Source: Oscillospiraceae bacterium
GTDB taxonomy: Bacteria; Bacillota; Clostridia; Oscillospirales; Oscillospiraceae
Reading direction: 5' to 3'
Length of the DNA stretch: 64,000 nt
NCBI GenBank assembly: GCA_017621795.1
Contig: JAGASJ010000087.1
Location: 30,178-94,177, forward strand
Below, piece after piece: positions 8,608 through 18,015 of the stretch. Position numbers and translations under genes: made by a program. The notes beneath the pieces are model-generated. The model was not told where the DNA came from and searched no databases. It was given only the letters and a program-made list of their open reading frames with translations. Within the stretch, counting starts at the first letter, position 1; each line of letters opens with the position of its first letter.

Positions 8608-9860
8608 GAATTCGATTGCGTTTTCGGCGTCGGCTGGCGCTGGAGGATATAAGATTTTATATATGCGCCCTCTGCGTGCTCACTTATGCGCTTTTAGAGC
8701 ACATGAGCATTGGTATCCCCTGGTTTTCAGGGATGAAGATGCCGTTTCTGTACCTGGGCGCACTGTGCGCGTTGCCCGAGATCAATTTGGTGCTGAAAAG
8801 ATTCAGGATCAGAAAGTATTTTTACGTGACCTGTGTGACCGTTGCGCTGTGCGGATTTTTGTTCTTGTCGGCCTATATGAACAGGGTGCCCAGGTTCGGT
8901 ATTGTGCCTTATAAAAACACCTACCGACTGATTTTGTATGTGATAGAGCTGCTGATCTTGACCTTTTGGGTGTCGGAGAAGGGGTGGTTTGATCGCATCT
9001 TGCACCTGGCGTTTGGCTATGTGCTCGTTATGGTCCTCACAGTGGACTTTATGATTTTTGCGGGCATCGACCTTTTGGGAATGATGCAAGATGGCGTGTA
9101 TATTATCGGCACCAAGTTTACCGTGGTGTATATGCACATGAATCTTTTGAGCCTGTGGCTGGTAAAAATGCAGGATAAGCTGACCTTTACCGGCTGGCAG
9201 CGGGCACGGATGATCTTCATGGGTGTTGTGATGCTGGTGGTGACCTTCCGGGTCAACTGTATGTCCGGTGTGCTGGGGTGCGTTATGTTGCTGTTTCTGC
9301 TGTGGAGAACACAGCGCGGCAAGCATCTGACCAGAAGGCTGCTGTGCTCCCCCAGGGTGCTGCTGCTGTTTGTGGTGGGATCGGTGCTGTTTGTGTTTGC
9401 AGTGCAGATGCTGGTGGCCATTCCCGCTGTAAGCTACTTTATTGAGTCGGTTTTGGGACGGGACAACAACCTGACAGGCCGTCTGCAGATTTATGAGATG
9501 TTCTCTGCGGAGATGCAGGGCAACTGGCTGTTTGGCTTTGGTATGGGCAATGCCAATTCGGCGGCTATGGCCCTTTTTGGCTACGCCAACGCCCAAAATG
9601 CGGTTTTGCAGTGGATTTTGCAGACCGGTGTATTGGTCACTGTCCTTTTGGTCGCGGTGATGGTGCTGGTGTTTGCGCGCCTGTATAAATACCACAGCCT
9701 GCAAAAAATGATGCCTATGGTTGCGCTGATCTATGTATACATTACGCTGGGTACAGTGGAAACCACGTTCTCTATGAGCTTTATCCTGTGGGTGTTTATG
9801 CTGCTGATGTATGTCAACCAACCGCCCCATATACCGGCTCATAAGAATAACCAACGGTGA
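8604..9860 (+). CDS. Polysaccharide polymerase / O-antigen ligase-like membrane protein (Wzy-type)
   Basis: A 418-residue, very hydrophobic protein with about ten predicted membrane spans and an Arg-rich N-terminus (MRIRLRFRRRLAL). The segment around residues 285-330 (NNLTGRLQIYE, then GNWLFGFGMGNANS and NAVLQWILQTGVL) matches the large extracytoplasmic loop of Wzy/O-antigen polymerases. It would join repeat units outside the membrane after flipping. The GTG start overlaps the previous stop, and its own stop overlaps the next gene's GTG. Wzy proteins diverge strongly, so the call rests on topology, this loop and context. Confidence 0.75.
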   Translation: MRIRLRFRRRLALEDIRFYICALCVLTYALLEHMSIGIPWFSGMKMPFLYLGALCALPEINLVLKRFRIRKYFYVTCVTVALCGFLFLSAYMNRVPRFGIVPYKNTYRLILYVIELLILTFWVSEKGWFDRILHLAFGYVLVMVLTVDFMIFAGIDLLGMMQDGVYIIGTKFTVVYMHMNLLSLWLVKMQDKLTFTGWQRARMIFMGVVMLVVTFRVNCMSGVLGCVMLLFLLWRTQRGKHLTRRLLCSPRVLLLFVVGSVLFVFAVQMLVAIPAVSYFIESVLGRDNNLTGRLQIYEMFSAEMQGNWLFGFGMGNANSAAMALFGYANAQNAVLQWILQTGVLVTVLLVAVMVLVFARLYKYHSLQKMMPMVALIYVYITLGTVETTFSMSFILWVFMLLMYVNQPPHIPAHKNNQR

Positions 9861-10981
9861 AAAATATGAAAATTGCCATTTTATCTATGCAGAGAGTGGT
9901 CAATTACGGCTCTGTATTGCAGGCGTACTCTTTGCAAAAGCTGATTGAGGAATGCACCGGCGAAAAGCCTGTATTCATAGATATTGAGGAAGAGCGCACC
10001 GTGCCCTCTGACCGTTCCGATTTGAAGCGGAAGGATGGGGGAAAGCCTATGGCCTATCCCGGGGGACTTTTGCAGAAGGCAAAACGTTACTGTATGGCAA
10101 AGGGCTCTTCCCGCAAGAAAAAAAGGATCTGCGCCTTTATGGAAAAGCAGCTGGGGCTGAAAAAGGAGCACAACTGCGGCGGGTATGACTGGGTAGTGAT
10201 CGGCAGTGACGAGGTGTTTAACCACCGTCAGGGGGTAAACCTGCAGCTGCACGGCGACGTGCGGCAGGCCGATCGGGTGCTCAGCTATGCCGCCTCCTGC
10301 GGCGCGGCTACGGCAGAGGACGTCCCCCCGGCACATCGGGAGCAGGTCTGCCGGGCACTGAACCGCCTGCAGGACATCTCTGTCAGAGATGCGGGCACGG
10401 CGCAGTACGTACAGGCATTGTGCGGAAGGGAAACGGTGCGCCATTTGGATCCGGTATTGGTAGGTCCGCTGCATCAGCGGCACCACAAAAAGGTACATTT
10501 GCCCCCGTATCTGCTGGTGTATGCCTACGGGCATCGAATTTCCTCAGAGGAGGAGATCCGCGCCATTCAGGCGTTTGCCAAAAAGCAGGGGCTAAAGACT
10601 GTGGCAGTGGGCGGCTCCCAATTTTGGTGTGATTACTATATGGCCGCCACACCTATGCGCCTGCTGGATTATTTCCACCAGGCAGAATATGTGATTACAG
10701 ATACCTTCCACGGCTGTGTTTTTTCTGTGCTCCACAAAAAGAAATTCGGTGTTCTGGTGCGGGAAAGCAACCGCAACAAGATCACAGGCCTTTTGAAGGA
10801 CCTGCAATTGGAGCGCCAACAGATCGAAGATCCCGCGCAGCTGGAGCAGGTAGTCACTGCGCAGATCGACTATGACGCGGTGGAACAATTATTGGAAAAG
10901 GAGCGCCGGCGGTCCAAGGCATACCTGCGCGCCCGGTTAGGATATAACGATGAAGCATATCGAGAACATTCCCCAAAATGA
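9857..10981 (+). CDS. Polysaccharide pyruvyl transferase family protein
   Basis: A 374-residue member of the CsaB/WcaK-type pyruvyl transferase family, which places pyruvate ketals on surface glycans using phosphoenolpyruvate. Visible marks are ILSMQRVVNYGSVLQAYSLQ at the N-terminus, YDWVVIGSDEVFN, LDPVLVG, and TDTFHGCVFSVLHKKKF near the C-terminus, where the family's invariant His lies. The GTG at 9857 overlaps the polymerase stop; an ATG at 9866 is an alternative. It overlaps the next gene by 32 bp. Such genes often pair with an FrhB-like iron-sulphur gene, as here. Confidence 0.85.
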   Translation: MKNMKIAILSMQRVVNYGSVLQAYSLQKLIEECTGEKPVFIDIEEERTVPSDRSDLKRKDGGKPMAYPGGLLQKAKRYCMAKGSSRKKKRICAFMEKQLGLKKEHNCGGYDWVVIGSDEVFNHRQGVNLQLHGDVRQADRVLSYAASCGAATAEDVPPAHREQVCRALNRLQDISVRDAGTAQYVQALCGRETVRHLDPVLVGPLHQRHHKKVHLPPYLLVYAYGHRISSEEEIRAIQAFAKKQGLKTVAVGGSQFWCDYYMAATPMRLLDYFHQAEYVITDTFHGCVFSVLHKKKFGVLVRESNRNKITGLLKDLQLERQQIEDPAQLEQVVTAQIDYDAVEQLLEKERRRSKAYLRARLGYNDEAYREHSPK

Positions 10982-12113
10982 ATGTACCGGCTGCGGCGGA
11001 TGTATTGCGGTCTGCCCCAAGGACGCAGTCACTATGGGGACAGACGAATACGGTAATTACCGTCCCCAAATCGACCCACATAAATGTGTGGACTGCCAAA
11101 GATGCACACAGTTTTGCGCGCAGATCCACGCCGCACCCAAAAAAGCACCCTTGCAGGTGTATGGCGCGGTGGGGAATACAGCGGATTTGGTGGGCAAAAG
11201 CTCCTCCGGCGGTGTGTTTGCCACAGTTGCGGCGGCGCTGATCGAACAAAAGGGGCAGGTATACGGTGCGGCATCCCAATGCGTTGATGGCAAGCTGCAG
11301 GTGTATCATCAAGGCGCCTCCAATATTCAGGAAATGCAGAAAATGCAGGGGTCCAAGTATGTGCAAAGCAGGGCGTGGGAGGTTTACCGCGCTGTCAGCC
11401 GCAGTCTGCAAAAGGGACAGACGGTGCTTTTTACCGGTACCCCCTGTCAGGTAGCCGCGGTGAAGGCCTATACCGGCGATCCGGATAATCTGATCACCAT
11501 GGATCTGGTGTGCCACGGTGTGCCTGCGGCACAGATGCTGAACGAAGCCCTGGCCCTTTTTGCAAAGCGTCTGCGGGGCAAGGTAACGGATTTTGCATTC
11601 CGTGATAAAAGCAAAGAAAAGCAGTTTACAAGCCGCTTGACTTTGCGCAAGGGCAGAGGCACAAAAACCTATTTTGTCCGTGCCCGATACCTGAGCTTTT
11701 ATAATGCCTTTTTACAGGGCGACAATTATCGGGAGAGCTGCTATAGCTGCCGCTATGCAGGTATGGATCGGGCTTCCGACATCACCATTGGCGACTATTG
11801 GGGGATGCAGAAGCACCATAGCCATCAAATGCAGGGAAGAGAAGATTGGTCTTGCGTACTGGTCAATACAGAAAAGGGAAGCGCGTTTTTGGCGCAGTAC
11901 GGCAAAGACCTGACCCTTGTGGAGAGTAAGCCCCAATGGGTAGCAGAGCAAAACGGACAGCTGCGCGCACCCAGTGCAAAGGGCCCTCATAGAGCCCGCC
12001 TGCTGGCGCTTTACAAAAAAGGCGGCTATAAGGCTGTGGAAAAAGCGTTTGTAAAGGAAAACGGCGGTCCGCTAAGATACCGACGGAGACTGTATAAAAG
12101 CCTTCGACAATAA
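10950..12113 (+). CDS. Ferredoxin plus FrhB/FdhB C-terminal domain protein (F420 hydrogenase beta-like)
   Basis: A 387-residue protein with two [4Fe-4S] motifs near the N-terminus (CTGCGGCIAVCP and CVDCQRCTQFC). These are followed by a coenzyme F420 hydrogenase/dehydrogenase beta-subunit-like domain (SSSGGVFATV, GTPCQVAA, and a later Cys-rich CYSCRYAGMDRASDITIGDYWG). Homologues in glycan loci are usually next to polysaccharide pyruvyl transferases; whether they reduce a sugar intermediate is unproven. The 32-bp overlap with the upstream gene indicates co-translation. The family is clear; its function here is inference. Confidence 0.82.
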   Translation: MKHIENIPQNECTGCGGCIAVCPKDAVTMGTDEYGNYRPQIDPHKCVDCQRCTQFCAQIHAAPKKAPLQVYGAVGNTADLVGKSSSGGVFATVAAALIEQKGQVYGAASQCVDGKLQVYHQGASNIQEMQKMQGSKYVQSRAWEVYRAVSRSLQKGQTVLFTGTPCQVAAVKAYTGDPDNLITMDLVCHGVPAAQMLNEALALFAKRLRGKVTDFAFRDKSKEKQFTSRLTLRKGRGTKTYFVRARYLSFYNAFLQGDNYRESCYSCRYAGMDRASDITIGDYWGMQKHHSHQMQGREDWSCVLVNTEKGSAFLAQYGKDLTLVESKPQWVAEQNGQLRAPSAKGPHRARLLALYKKGGYKAVEKAFVKENGGPLRYRRRLYKSLRQ

Positions 12114-12133
12114 ATCCCCAAAAGGAATCCCTT

Positions 12134-13711
12134 ATGAAAATAGAACGAACGAAAAATGCAAAAAAAAGCATCGCCGCCGGGCTGATTTTTAAGGTGGCGC
12201 AGATGATCCTGCCCTTTTTTATGCGCACGGTGATGCTTTATTATATGGGCGAGGAATACTTGGGGCTGAACGGCCTGTTCACCTCTGTTCTGCAGGTGCT
12301 GAATCTGGCGGAATTGGGTGTAGGATCTGCGATGGTCTTTAGTATGTATAAGCCTATTGCGGAGGACGATACCCCCCGTATATGCGCCCTGATGCGGCTC
12401 TACCGCACCTATTATCGGGTCATTGGACTGGTGGTTGCGGTGGCGGGTGTGGCGATTGCGCCCTTCATTCCCAAGCTGATTGCCGGGGACGTACCCAAAG
12501 AGCTGAACGTCTATGTGCTGTACTTTCTGAATTTGGGCGCGACGGTGCTCAGCTATTGGCTGTTCGCCTACAAAAACTGCTTGCTTCAGGCCCATCAGCG
12601 TACCGATGTGAGCAGCATTGTGGGGATTATCACCAACATCCTTCAATACGCAATTCAGCTTTTTGTGATACTGTATCTGAAGGATTACTATCTGTATCTC
12701 ATTACGGTGCTGGCAATGCAGGTGGTCAATAATCTTGTGACGGCAGTGCTGGCAGGCAAAATGTACCCCCAATATCGTCCCCAGGGTCGGTTAGACCCTT
12801 CCGAGGTGCGTGAGATCAATGGCCGCGTGCGGGACCTGTTTGCGGGAAAAGTGGGGCAGGTGGTGTTCCGTTCGGTGGATACCATCGTGATCTCTGCGGT
12901 GCTGGGGCTGACCGTGCTGGGCCGATACCAAAGCTATTTCTTTATTATTACCTCCATTACCGGCGTGGTAGATATTATGATGAATGCCATCATCGCCGGT
13001 TTGGGCAACAGCTTCCTGACGGAAACCAAGGAGAAAAACTTAGAGGACCTGAAGAAATTTGCGTTTTTATTCCTGTGGCTGGGCGGCGTGTGTGCTTGCC
13101 TGCTGATCGGAATGTACCAGCCCTTTATGGAGATCTGGGTGGGGAAGGAAAAGATGCTCCCCTATGGCATCGTACTGTGCTTAGGGCTTTATTTCTTTAT
13201 TTACGCCCTGAATAAGCTGCTCAATGTCTATAAGGATGCCGCGGGCCTGTGGCACGTGGACCGTTTCCGCCTTTTGACGGCGGCGGCGGTAAATTTGATA
13301 CTGAACATTTTGTGGGTAAAGCCCTTCGGTTTGTACGGTATACTGTTGTCCACCGTGGCAGCCTGGGTCTTCGTGGCGATTCCCTGGATTCTGCACAATA
13401 TTTTTACCCGACTGTTTGAGCGGAAAGACCGGGGTGCGGTCCTGACGGTTTTACTGGGGGAGAGTGCAGGGGCAGTGCTCAGTGCCGGGCTGGTCGTACT
13501 GGCAACGGTTTTTCTGAAGGGCAGTCCCTGGCTGCGCTTGCTTTTGGGCGGTGCGGCAGGGGCAGTGATTCCCCTTGCGGTGACCATTTTTTTGTACCGA
13601 AAAACACAGGTGTTTGCAGACAGTATGCGTTTTGCAGACCGCCTGACAAAAAATAAATTGCACTTACATAGAAGATTATGCCCGAAAAAGAGAAAGGAGG
13701 GCGGTGATTGA
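12134..13711 (+). CDS. Oligosaccharide flippase (Wzx-type, MATE/MVF superfamily)
   Basis: A 525-residue membrane protein with 12 or more predicted helices. The N-terminus (KKSIAAGLIFKVAQMILPFF) and LGLNGLFTSVLQVLNLAELG are typical of Wzx/RfbX flippases. It would move the undecaprenyl-linked repeat unit to the outer face for the polymerase at 8604. A basic C-terminal tail (RRLCPKKRKEGG) follows the last helix. It begins 20 bp after the FrhB-like gene, and its stop overlaps the ATG of the phosphoesterase gene by one base. Confidence 0.88.
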   Translation: MKIERTKNAKKSIAAGLIFKVAQMILPFFMRTVMLYYMGEEYLGLNGLFTSVLQVLNLAELGVGSAMVFSMYKPIAEDDTPRICALMRLYRTYYRVIGLVVAVAGVAIAPFIPKLIAGDVPKELNVYVLYFLNLGATVLSYWLFAYKNCLLQAHQRTDVSSIVGIITNILQYAIQLFVILYLKDYYLYLITVLAMQVVNNLVTAVLAGKMYPQYRPQGRLDPSEVREINGRVRDLFAGKVGQVVFRSVDTIVISAVLGLTVLGRYQSYFFIITSITGVVDIMMNAIIAGLGNSFLTETKEKNLEDLKKFAFLFLWLGGVCACLLIGMYQPFMEIWVGKEKMLPYGIVLCLGLYFFIYALNKLLNVYKDAAGLWHVDRFRLLTAAAVNLILNILWVKPFGLYGILLSTVAAWVFVAIPWILHNIFTRLFERKDRGAVLTVLLGESAGAVLSAGLVVLATVFLKGSPWLRLLLGGAAGAVIPLAVTIFLYRKTQVFADSMRFADRLTKNKLHLHRRLCPKKRKEGGD

Positions 13712-15582
13712 TGACGGAAGAAATGGAAAGAGAAAGCGGCGTAGAGGCGATTGAGCAGCTGGTGCGGTCGGAGGAGGAAGAACGGGCGCACAGCCACCAC
13801 AGCCACCACAGCCATCACGGCCATCATCACCATAAGCACCACCACAGCCATCATAAGCACCGCCGCAAGCACAGCTCCCAAAAGGGTGAAAAGCTGAAAA
13901 AGTGGTGGAAGCGCTTTTCTGCCAAGGCATATAAGAAGAAAAAGACCATTATAGGCGTCAGCGTTACGATCATTGTGTTGGTATTTGCCGCGGCGATCGC
14001 GGCGGAAATCATCCGAAACGGAGAAAAAGAGCTGCAGAATTTAACGGCCCGCGTGGAAAGCGGCTGGAGTCAGACCATCAAGCAGGAAGAGCTGACCGGC
14101 ACAGTGGAAGGCTGGCAGGCGTCCGATGTAATTCCCTTTAGCTTCTCAGTGAAGAATGAGGAGCAGAGTGTTTTGCGGATCCAGGAAAGCCTGACCCTGA
14201 AGGTCACTGCCGCGGCAGACAGTCCCCTGGCGGTAAAGCAACAAGAGGATGCAAAAATTCTTTTGCGGGATCATGAGGGGCAAGTGCTTGAAACTGTGGA
14301 GGACCGCTTTGCGTTAACGTCGGGTGGCTATGTAGTGACCTATGTTTTGCCGGAGACCCTGTTGCACAAGGAAGACGGTAAGGTACTGCGAAGCTACAGC
14401 CTGTACATCGACCCCTACACCCTGTCCAATTATCAGGGGGCGGACATAGAGATCTTGGTGCGTGTGGATGCGCATGCGCAGAAAAAGAGCGACATTATTC
14501 CGGAAAACGCCCTGTCCGGCAAGGCGACGTTGTGGCGTAAGCTGTACTTTAAGGGCACGATGGGGCAGATGGATATACAAACAAGGCTGCCCAATCACTG
14601 GAAGGACCACGCCCAGGAGAAGGTGGCAACCATCAATAAGCTGATGGCGGGAAGTGAAGATAAGGCATCCTTTTTGTGGTATTCGGATGCCCACTGGCAG
14701 CAAAGCTATAAAATTTCTCCCAGCCTGTTAAAATACATCAGCGCAAACGCATATATTGATAAGACCGTGTTTGGTGGTGACCTTGCCACCTCCGGTAATG
14801 AGCTGGAAAGCCTAATGGAGTGGCGTGAAGCAGTCCGTGATGTGGAAAATCACCACAGTGTTATCGGCAATCACGACAACGAAAGCCCCATGCTTCCCAG
14901 TGAGGAGGCCCGCTACGATTTTCTGATCGCGCCGGAACGGACCCCGGATATGGTCCAGCCGGAAGGTGCACTATATTATTATATAGACAACGAACAGGAA
15001 AAAACTCGCTACCTGTACCTGTCCACCGGCAGAATGTGGGTGATGGAGGATGAGCTTCGCTTTGTGGCCGACAGCCTGAATTCCACACCGGCAGGCTGGC
15101 GTGTGGTGGTGCTGAGCCACATTTGGTTCCAGTATGAGGATACTGCCGCCCCCACCGTGGGCAGTGTGCCGGATTACTGCCGGGAGCTGATGCGGATGTT
15201 TGATCGGTATAATGCCCGCGAAAGTGGCGTCAATCCCCTGTGTATGGTGCCTTACGATTTCACAAACGGACAGGGCGAAGTGGTGCTCTGCGTGGGTGGT
15301 CATACCCATACAGATTATGATTTCCGCACCGAAGGCGGCATTGCGGTAATGCTGATGGAGACAGACAGCTACCAGGTCCGTGCCAACAGCCTGGCAGTTC
15401 GCCAAACAACTATGGAAGCGGCTGTCAGCGCGGTGATCGTGGATTATGATGCGCAGGTGGTTCGCGTGGTGCGTGTGGGACGGGGCGAGGACCGTACATT
15501 CCCTCTATACGCCGAAAAAAAGAGAAATAATCCCGAAAGTGACGAAAAAAAGGGTTGTAATTCAGGACCCAATGCGCTATAA
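13711..15582 (+). CDS. Membrane-anchored metallophosphoesterase with His-rich cytoplasmic tail
   Basis: A 623-residue protein. Residues about 29-60 are almost entirely His, Ser and Lys (about 20 histidines). They precede a basic stretch and one membrane helix (about 87-107), so the His-rich tail should lie in the cytoplasm and the rest outside. After a beta-rich segment comes a calcineurin-like phosphoesterase domain with YSDAHW, GGDLAT, GNHDNE, LSHIW and GGHTHTD metal-ligand motifs. ATG 13711 is chosen over TTG 13708 because AAAGGAGG lies 10 nt upstream. Position between the flippase and the Wzz-kinase gene suggests action on a phosphorylated glycan or lipid carrier; the substrate is unknown. 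Confidence 0.8.
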   Translation: MTEEMERESGVEAIEQLVRSEEEERAHSHHSHHSHHGHHHHKHHHSHHKHRRKHSSQKGEKLKKWWKRFSAKAYKKKKTIIGVSVTIIVLVFAAAIAAEIIRNGEKELQNLTARVESGWSQTIKQEELTGTVEGWQASDVIPFSFSVKNEEQSVLRIQESLTLKVTAAADSPLAVKQQEDAKILLRDHEGQVLETVEDRFALTSGGYVVTYVLPETLLHKEDGKVLRSYSLYIDPYTLSNYQGADIEILVRVDAHAQKKSDIIPENALSGKATLWRKLYFKGTMGQMDIQTRLPNHWKDHAQEKVATINKLMAGSEDKASFLWYSDAHWQQSYKISPSLLKYISANAYIDKTVFGGDLATSGNELESLMEWREAVRDVENHHSVIGNHDNESPMLPSEEARYDFLIAPERTPDMVQPEGALYYYIDNEQEKTRYLYLSTGRMWVMEDELRFVADSLNSTPAGWRVVVLSHIWFQYEDTAAPTVGSVPDYCRELMRMFDRYNARESGVNPLCMVPYDFTNGQGEVVLCVGGHTHTDYDFRTEGGIAVMLMETDSYQVRANSLAVRQTTMEAAVSAVIVDYDAQVVRVVRVGRGEDRTFPLYAEKKRNNPESDEKKGCNSGPNAL

Positions 15583-15583
15583 T
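15555..15583 (+). promoter_or_regulatory. Sigma-A-type promoter of the Wzz-kinase gene
   Basis: TTGTAA (15555-15560), a 17-bp spacer and a perfect TATAAT (15578-15583). It overlaps the last codons of the phosphoesterase gene, so the regulatory genes that follow can be transcribed separately from the glycosyltransferase genes. Confidence 0.75.
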
Positions 15584-15609
15584 TAGGATACGATACTGTG
15601 GATAACTGT

Positions 15610-15636
15610 CTGTATACCCTTTTTCAGGGCATACAG
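15610..15636 (+). promoter_or_regulatory. 5' leader hairpin of the Wzz-kinase gene
   Basis: CTGTATACCCT (15610-15620) and AGGGCATACAG (15626-15636) form an 11-bp stem with one mismatch and a 5-nt loop. It lies between the promoter and the GGAGG ribosome site at 15639-15643. An alternative outer pairing AACTGT/ACAGTT (15604-15609 with 15633-15638) is possible. A role in mRNA stability, attenuation or antitermination is inference. Confidence 0.5.
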
Positions 15637-15650
15637 TTGGAGGATTTACT

Positions 15651-17264
15651 ATGGATGAACAGGCTGTACAAATGACAGCAAATCAAAAGCGGGATAATGA
15701 GCCTGTAGAAATTGATCTTCTGCGTTTGTGGAATGCTCTGCGCAGAAAGTTTTGGATGGTCATTATTGCCACCGTTTTGGCAGGCGTCCTGGCCTTTACA
15801 TACACCATGTTTGCGGTCACCCCGCTTTATAAAGCCACCGCCTTGTTTTATGTGAATAACAGCGACCTGTCCGTAGGCGACGCATCCTTCAGCATCTCCT
15901 CCGGCGACATTTCTACATCTAAAAGTCTGGTTTCTTCCTATATTGTAATTTTGAACACCAGAGGCACCATCAATGACGTGATCGATTACGCCGGCTCCGA
16001 CCGGAGCTACGGCGAGGTGCGGGGCATGATCTCCGCCGCGGCAGTGAACGAAACCGAAATCTTCGCCGTGGATGTGACCAGCACAGACCCTGCAGAAGCG
16101 GAGAGCCTGGCAAATGCCATTGCCCACGTGATTCCCAAGCGGATTGCCAACATTATTGAAGGCTCTTCCGCCAAGGTTGTGGACTATGCTGTGCAGCCTG
16201 CTTCCCCCTACTCCCCCAGCTACACCAAAAACACTATGACCGGTCTGATGTTGGGCTTTTTGATCTCCGCGTTGCTCATCGTTTTGGTGGAAGCCTTTGA
16301 TGTGACCATCAAAGAGGAAGAGGATCTGGACCGCTGCTGCAAATACCCCATATTGGCTAGCGTGCCCGATATGACCAGCGACAACAAAAAGGGTCGGTAT
16401 TACTACCGTTCCTCCTATAAGCACAGCAGATATGCCTATGCCGACAAGGAACGGGGCAAGGGCCTCATTGGCAGCAACATCGGTTTTGCCGCCTCGGAAG
16501 CATACAAGATGCTGCGCACCAAAATCAAGTACTCCTTTACAGATGATAATAAGTGCCACGTGATCGCCATTTCTTCTGCAATGGCAGGCGAAGGCAAGAG
16601 TGTATCCTCTGCCAACCTGGCGCATACACTGGCACAGTTCGGTGAACGGGTGCTTTTGATCGACTGCGATATGCGCCGTCCCACCGTGGCGGAAAAGCTG
16701 GGGCTGAGTAAGACCCAGGGCCTTTCCGACTATCTGACCGGCACGATGGAGATTAACGGCCTGCTGCAGCGCTACAGCAGCAAGGCAAACGACAATGTGT
16801 TTTACGTGATGTCCGCCGGTCCCAATCCCCCCAATCCCATGGAGCTTTTAAGCTCTCCCAAGATGGAAACCCTGATGAAGAGCCTGCGCAATCTGTTCGA
16901 CTATATCGTGCTGGATATGCCGCCCATCGGTGAGGTTTCCGATGCACTGGTTTCTGCCCGCATTGCCGACGGCCTGCTCTTGGTGGTGCGTCAGAATTAC
17001 TGTAACCGCATTGCGCTGAAGGATGCCATTTGGCAGTTTGACTCTGTTGGCTGTAAGGTCTTGGGTGTGGTCGTCAACTGCTCCTATGACGATGCAAACA
17101 GCAAGTATAAATACGGCAAGTACAAGAAGTATGGCTACCGCTACTATCGTGGCAATCGCTACAGCCGTCAGTACTACCGTCAGGCCTACGGTGCAGACCG
17201 CACGGTGAAGGACCGCACACAGAATGCAGCCAAAACCGATGCCCGGTCTGATCAGAAAAGGTGA
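15651..17264 (+). CDS. Wzz chain-length determinant fused to BY-type tyrosine kinase
   Basis: A 537-residue fusion that combines what Streptococcus keeps as CpsC and CpsD. The Wzz part has a membrane helix near residues 32-52 and a second near 190-210, with an extracytoplasmic loop between. The kinase part has Walker A MAGEGKS (about 311-317), Walker A' LIDCDMRRP, Walker B VLDMPP (about 420) and a C-terminal tail of about 14 tyrosines (residues 484-521) as autophosphorylation sites. It controls chain length and export. It has its own promoter and an overlapping downstream phosphatase gene. The single-chain form resembles proteobacterial BY-kinases. Confidence 0.92.
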   Translation: MDEQAVQMTANQKRDNEPVEIDLLRLWNALRRKFWMVIIATVLAGVLAFTYTMFAVTPLYKATALFYVNNSDLSVGDASFSISSGDISTSKSLVSSYIVILNTRGTINDVIDYAGSDRSYGEVRGMISAAAVNETEIFAVDVTSTDPAEAESLANAIAHVIPKRIANIIEGSSAKVVDYAVQPASPYSPSYTKNTMTGLMLGFLISALLIVLVEAFDVTIKEEEDLDRCCKYPILASVPDMTSDNKKGRYYYRSSYKHSRYAYADKERGKGLIGSNIGFAASEAYKMLRTKIKYSFTDDNKCHVIAISSAMAGEGKSVSSANLAHTLAQFGERVLLIDCDMRRPTVAEKLGLSKTQGLSDYLTGTMEINGLLQRYSSKANDNVFYVMSAGPNPPNPMELLSSPKMETLMKSLRNLFDYIVLDMPPIGEVSDALVSARIADGLLLVVRQNYCNRIALKDAIWQFDSVGCKVLGVVVNCSYDDANSKYKYGKYKKYGYRYYRGNRYSRQYYRQAYGADRTVKDRTQNAAKTDARSDQKR

Positions 17265-17974
17265 GTTCGGTGACGGACTTTCATACACATATCCTCCCCT
17301 GCGTTGACGATGGCAGTCAGTCTGTGGAGCAATCCCTCCAAATGCTTTCAATGCAGGCACAGCAGGGGATTCAAAATGTGGTGCTTACGCCCCACTTTTA
17401 TCCCCAGTATCAGGAATTGGAGGAATTTTTGCAGCAGCGGGACGAGGCGTTTTTGCAGCTGCAGACGGCGGTGAAGGATCTGCCGCAATGTCCCCATCTG
17501 CATTTGGGCGCAGAGGTACACTACTACGGGGGAATGAGCAACTCCGAGGAACTTCGCCGCCTGACGGTGGGCAGTAGCCCCTATATCCTGATAGAGATGC
17601 CGGTCAGACCCTGGAACGACCGGGACTATCGGGAATTGGAGCTGATCCATCGAAAATTAGGGCTTATACCCATTATTGCGCATTTGGACCGTTATTTGGG
17701 CCCGTTCAGGACCGAGCGGATTTTCCGCCGCCTGGAGGCGCTTCCTGTGAAGATTCAGGTCAATACCGCCTTCTTTACGGAAAAGGCCACCTGCCGCAAG
17801 GCTCTCAGATATCTGCAGGCAAAGCGGATCCACTTCATTGGCTCCGATTGCCACAGCACAGAGCACCGCAAGCCCAATATGAAAGAGGCAATAGACAGAA
17901 TATGCCGGGGAACAGACGGGCAGATGCTTGCCTACCTGCAGTCCCAGGCAGAGGCTGTTTTTTGTAAAATGTAA
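17261..17974 (+). CDS. PHP-family tyrosine-protein phosphatase (CpsB/YwqE-type)
   Basis: A 237-residue polymerase/histidinol-phosphatase (PHP) domain phosphatase expected to dephosphorylate the Tyr-rich tail of the kinase encoded just upstream. Metal-binding motifs are visible: DFHTHILPCVDDG at the N-terminus, LTPHFYP, HLGAEVHY, and IGSDCHS near the C-terminus. Translation starts at a GTG that overlaps the kinase stop (GTGA, 17261-17264), which would hold kinase and phosphatase output in proportion. The length is normal for CpsB. Confidence 0.92.
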   Translation: MSSVTDFHTHILPCVDDGSQSVEQSLQMLSMQAQQGIQNVVLTPHFYPQYQELEEFLQQRDEAFLQLQTAVKDLPQCPHLHLGAEVHYYGGMSNSEELRRLTVGSSPYILIEMPVRPWNDRDYRELELIHRKLGLIPIIAHLDRYLGPFRTERIFRRLEALPVKIQVNTAFFTEKATCRKALRYLQAKRIHFIGSDCHSTEHRKPNMKEAIDRICRGTDGQMLAYLQSQAEAVFCKM

Positions 17975-18015
17975 AACTTTGCCGATGGCAAATCAAATAT
18001 TATGGAGATGATATT

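Noticed and set aside
8727-9854. 375-codon His/Gln-rich frame opposite the polymerase gene
   Set aside because: Composition is the complement of hydrophobic codons; the plus-strand product is a normal membrane protein.
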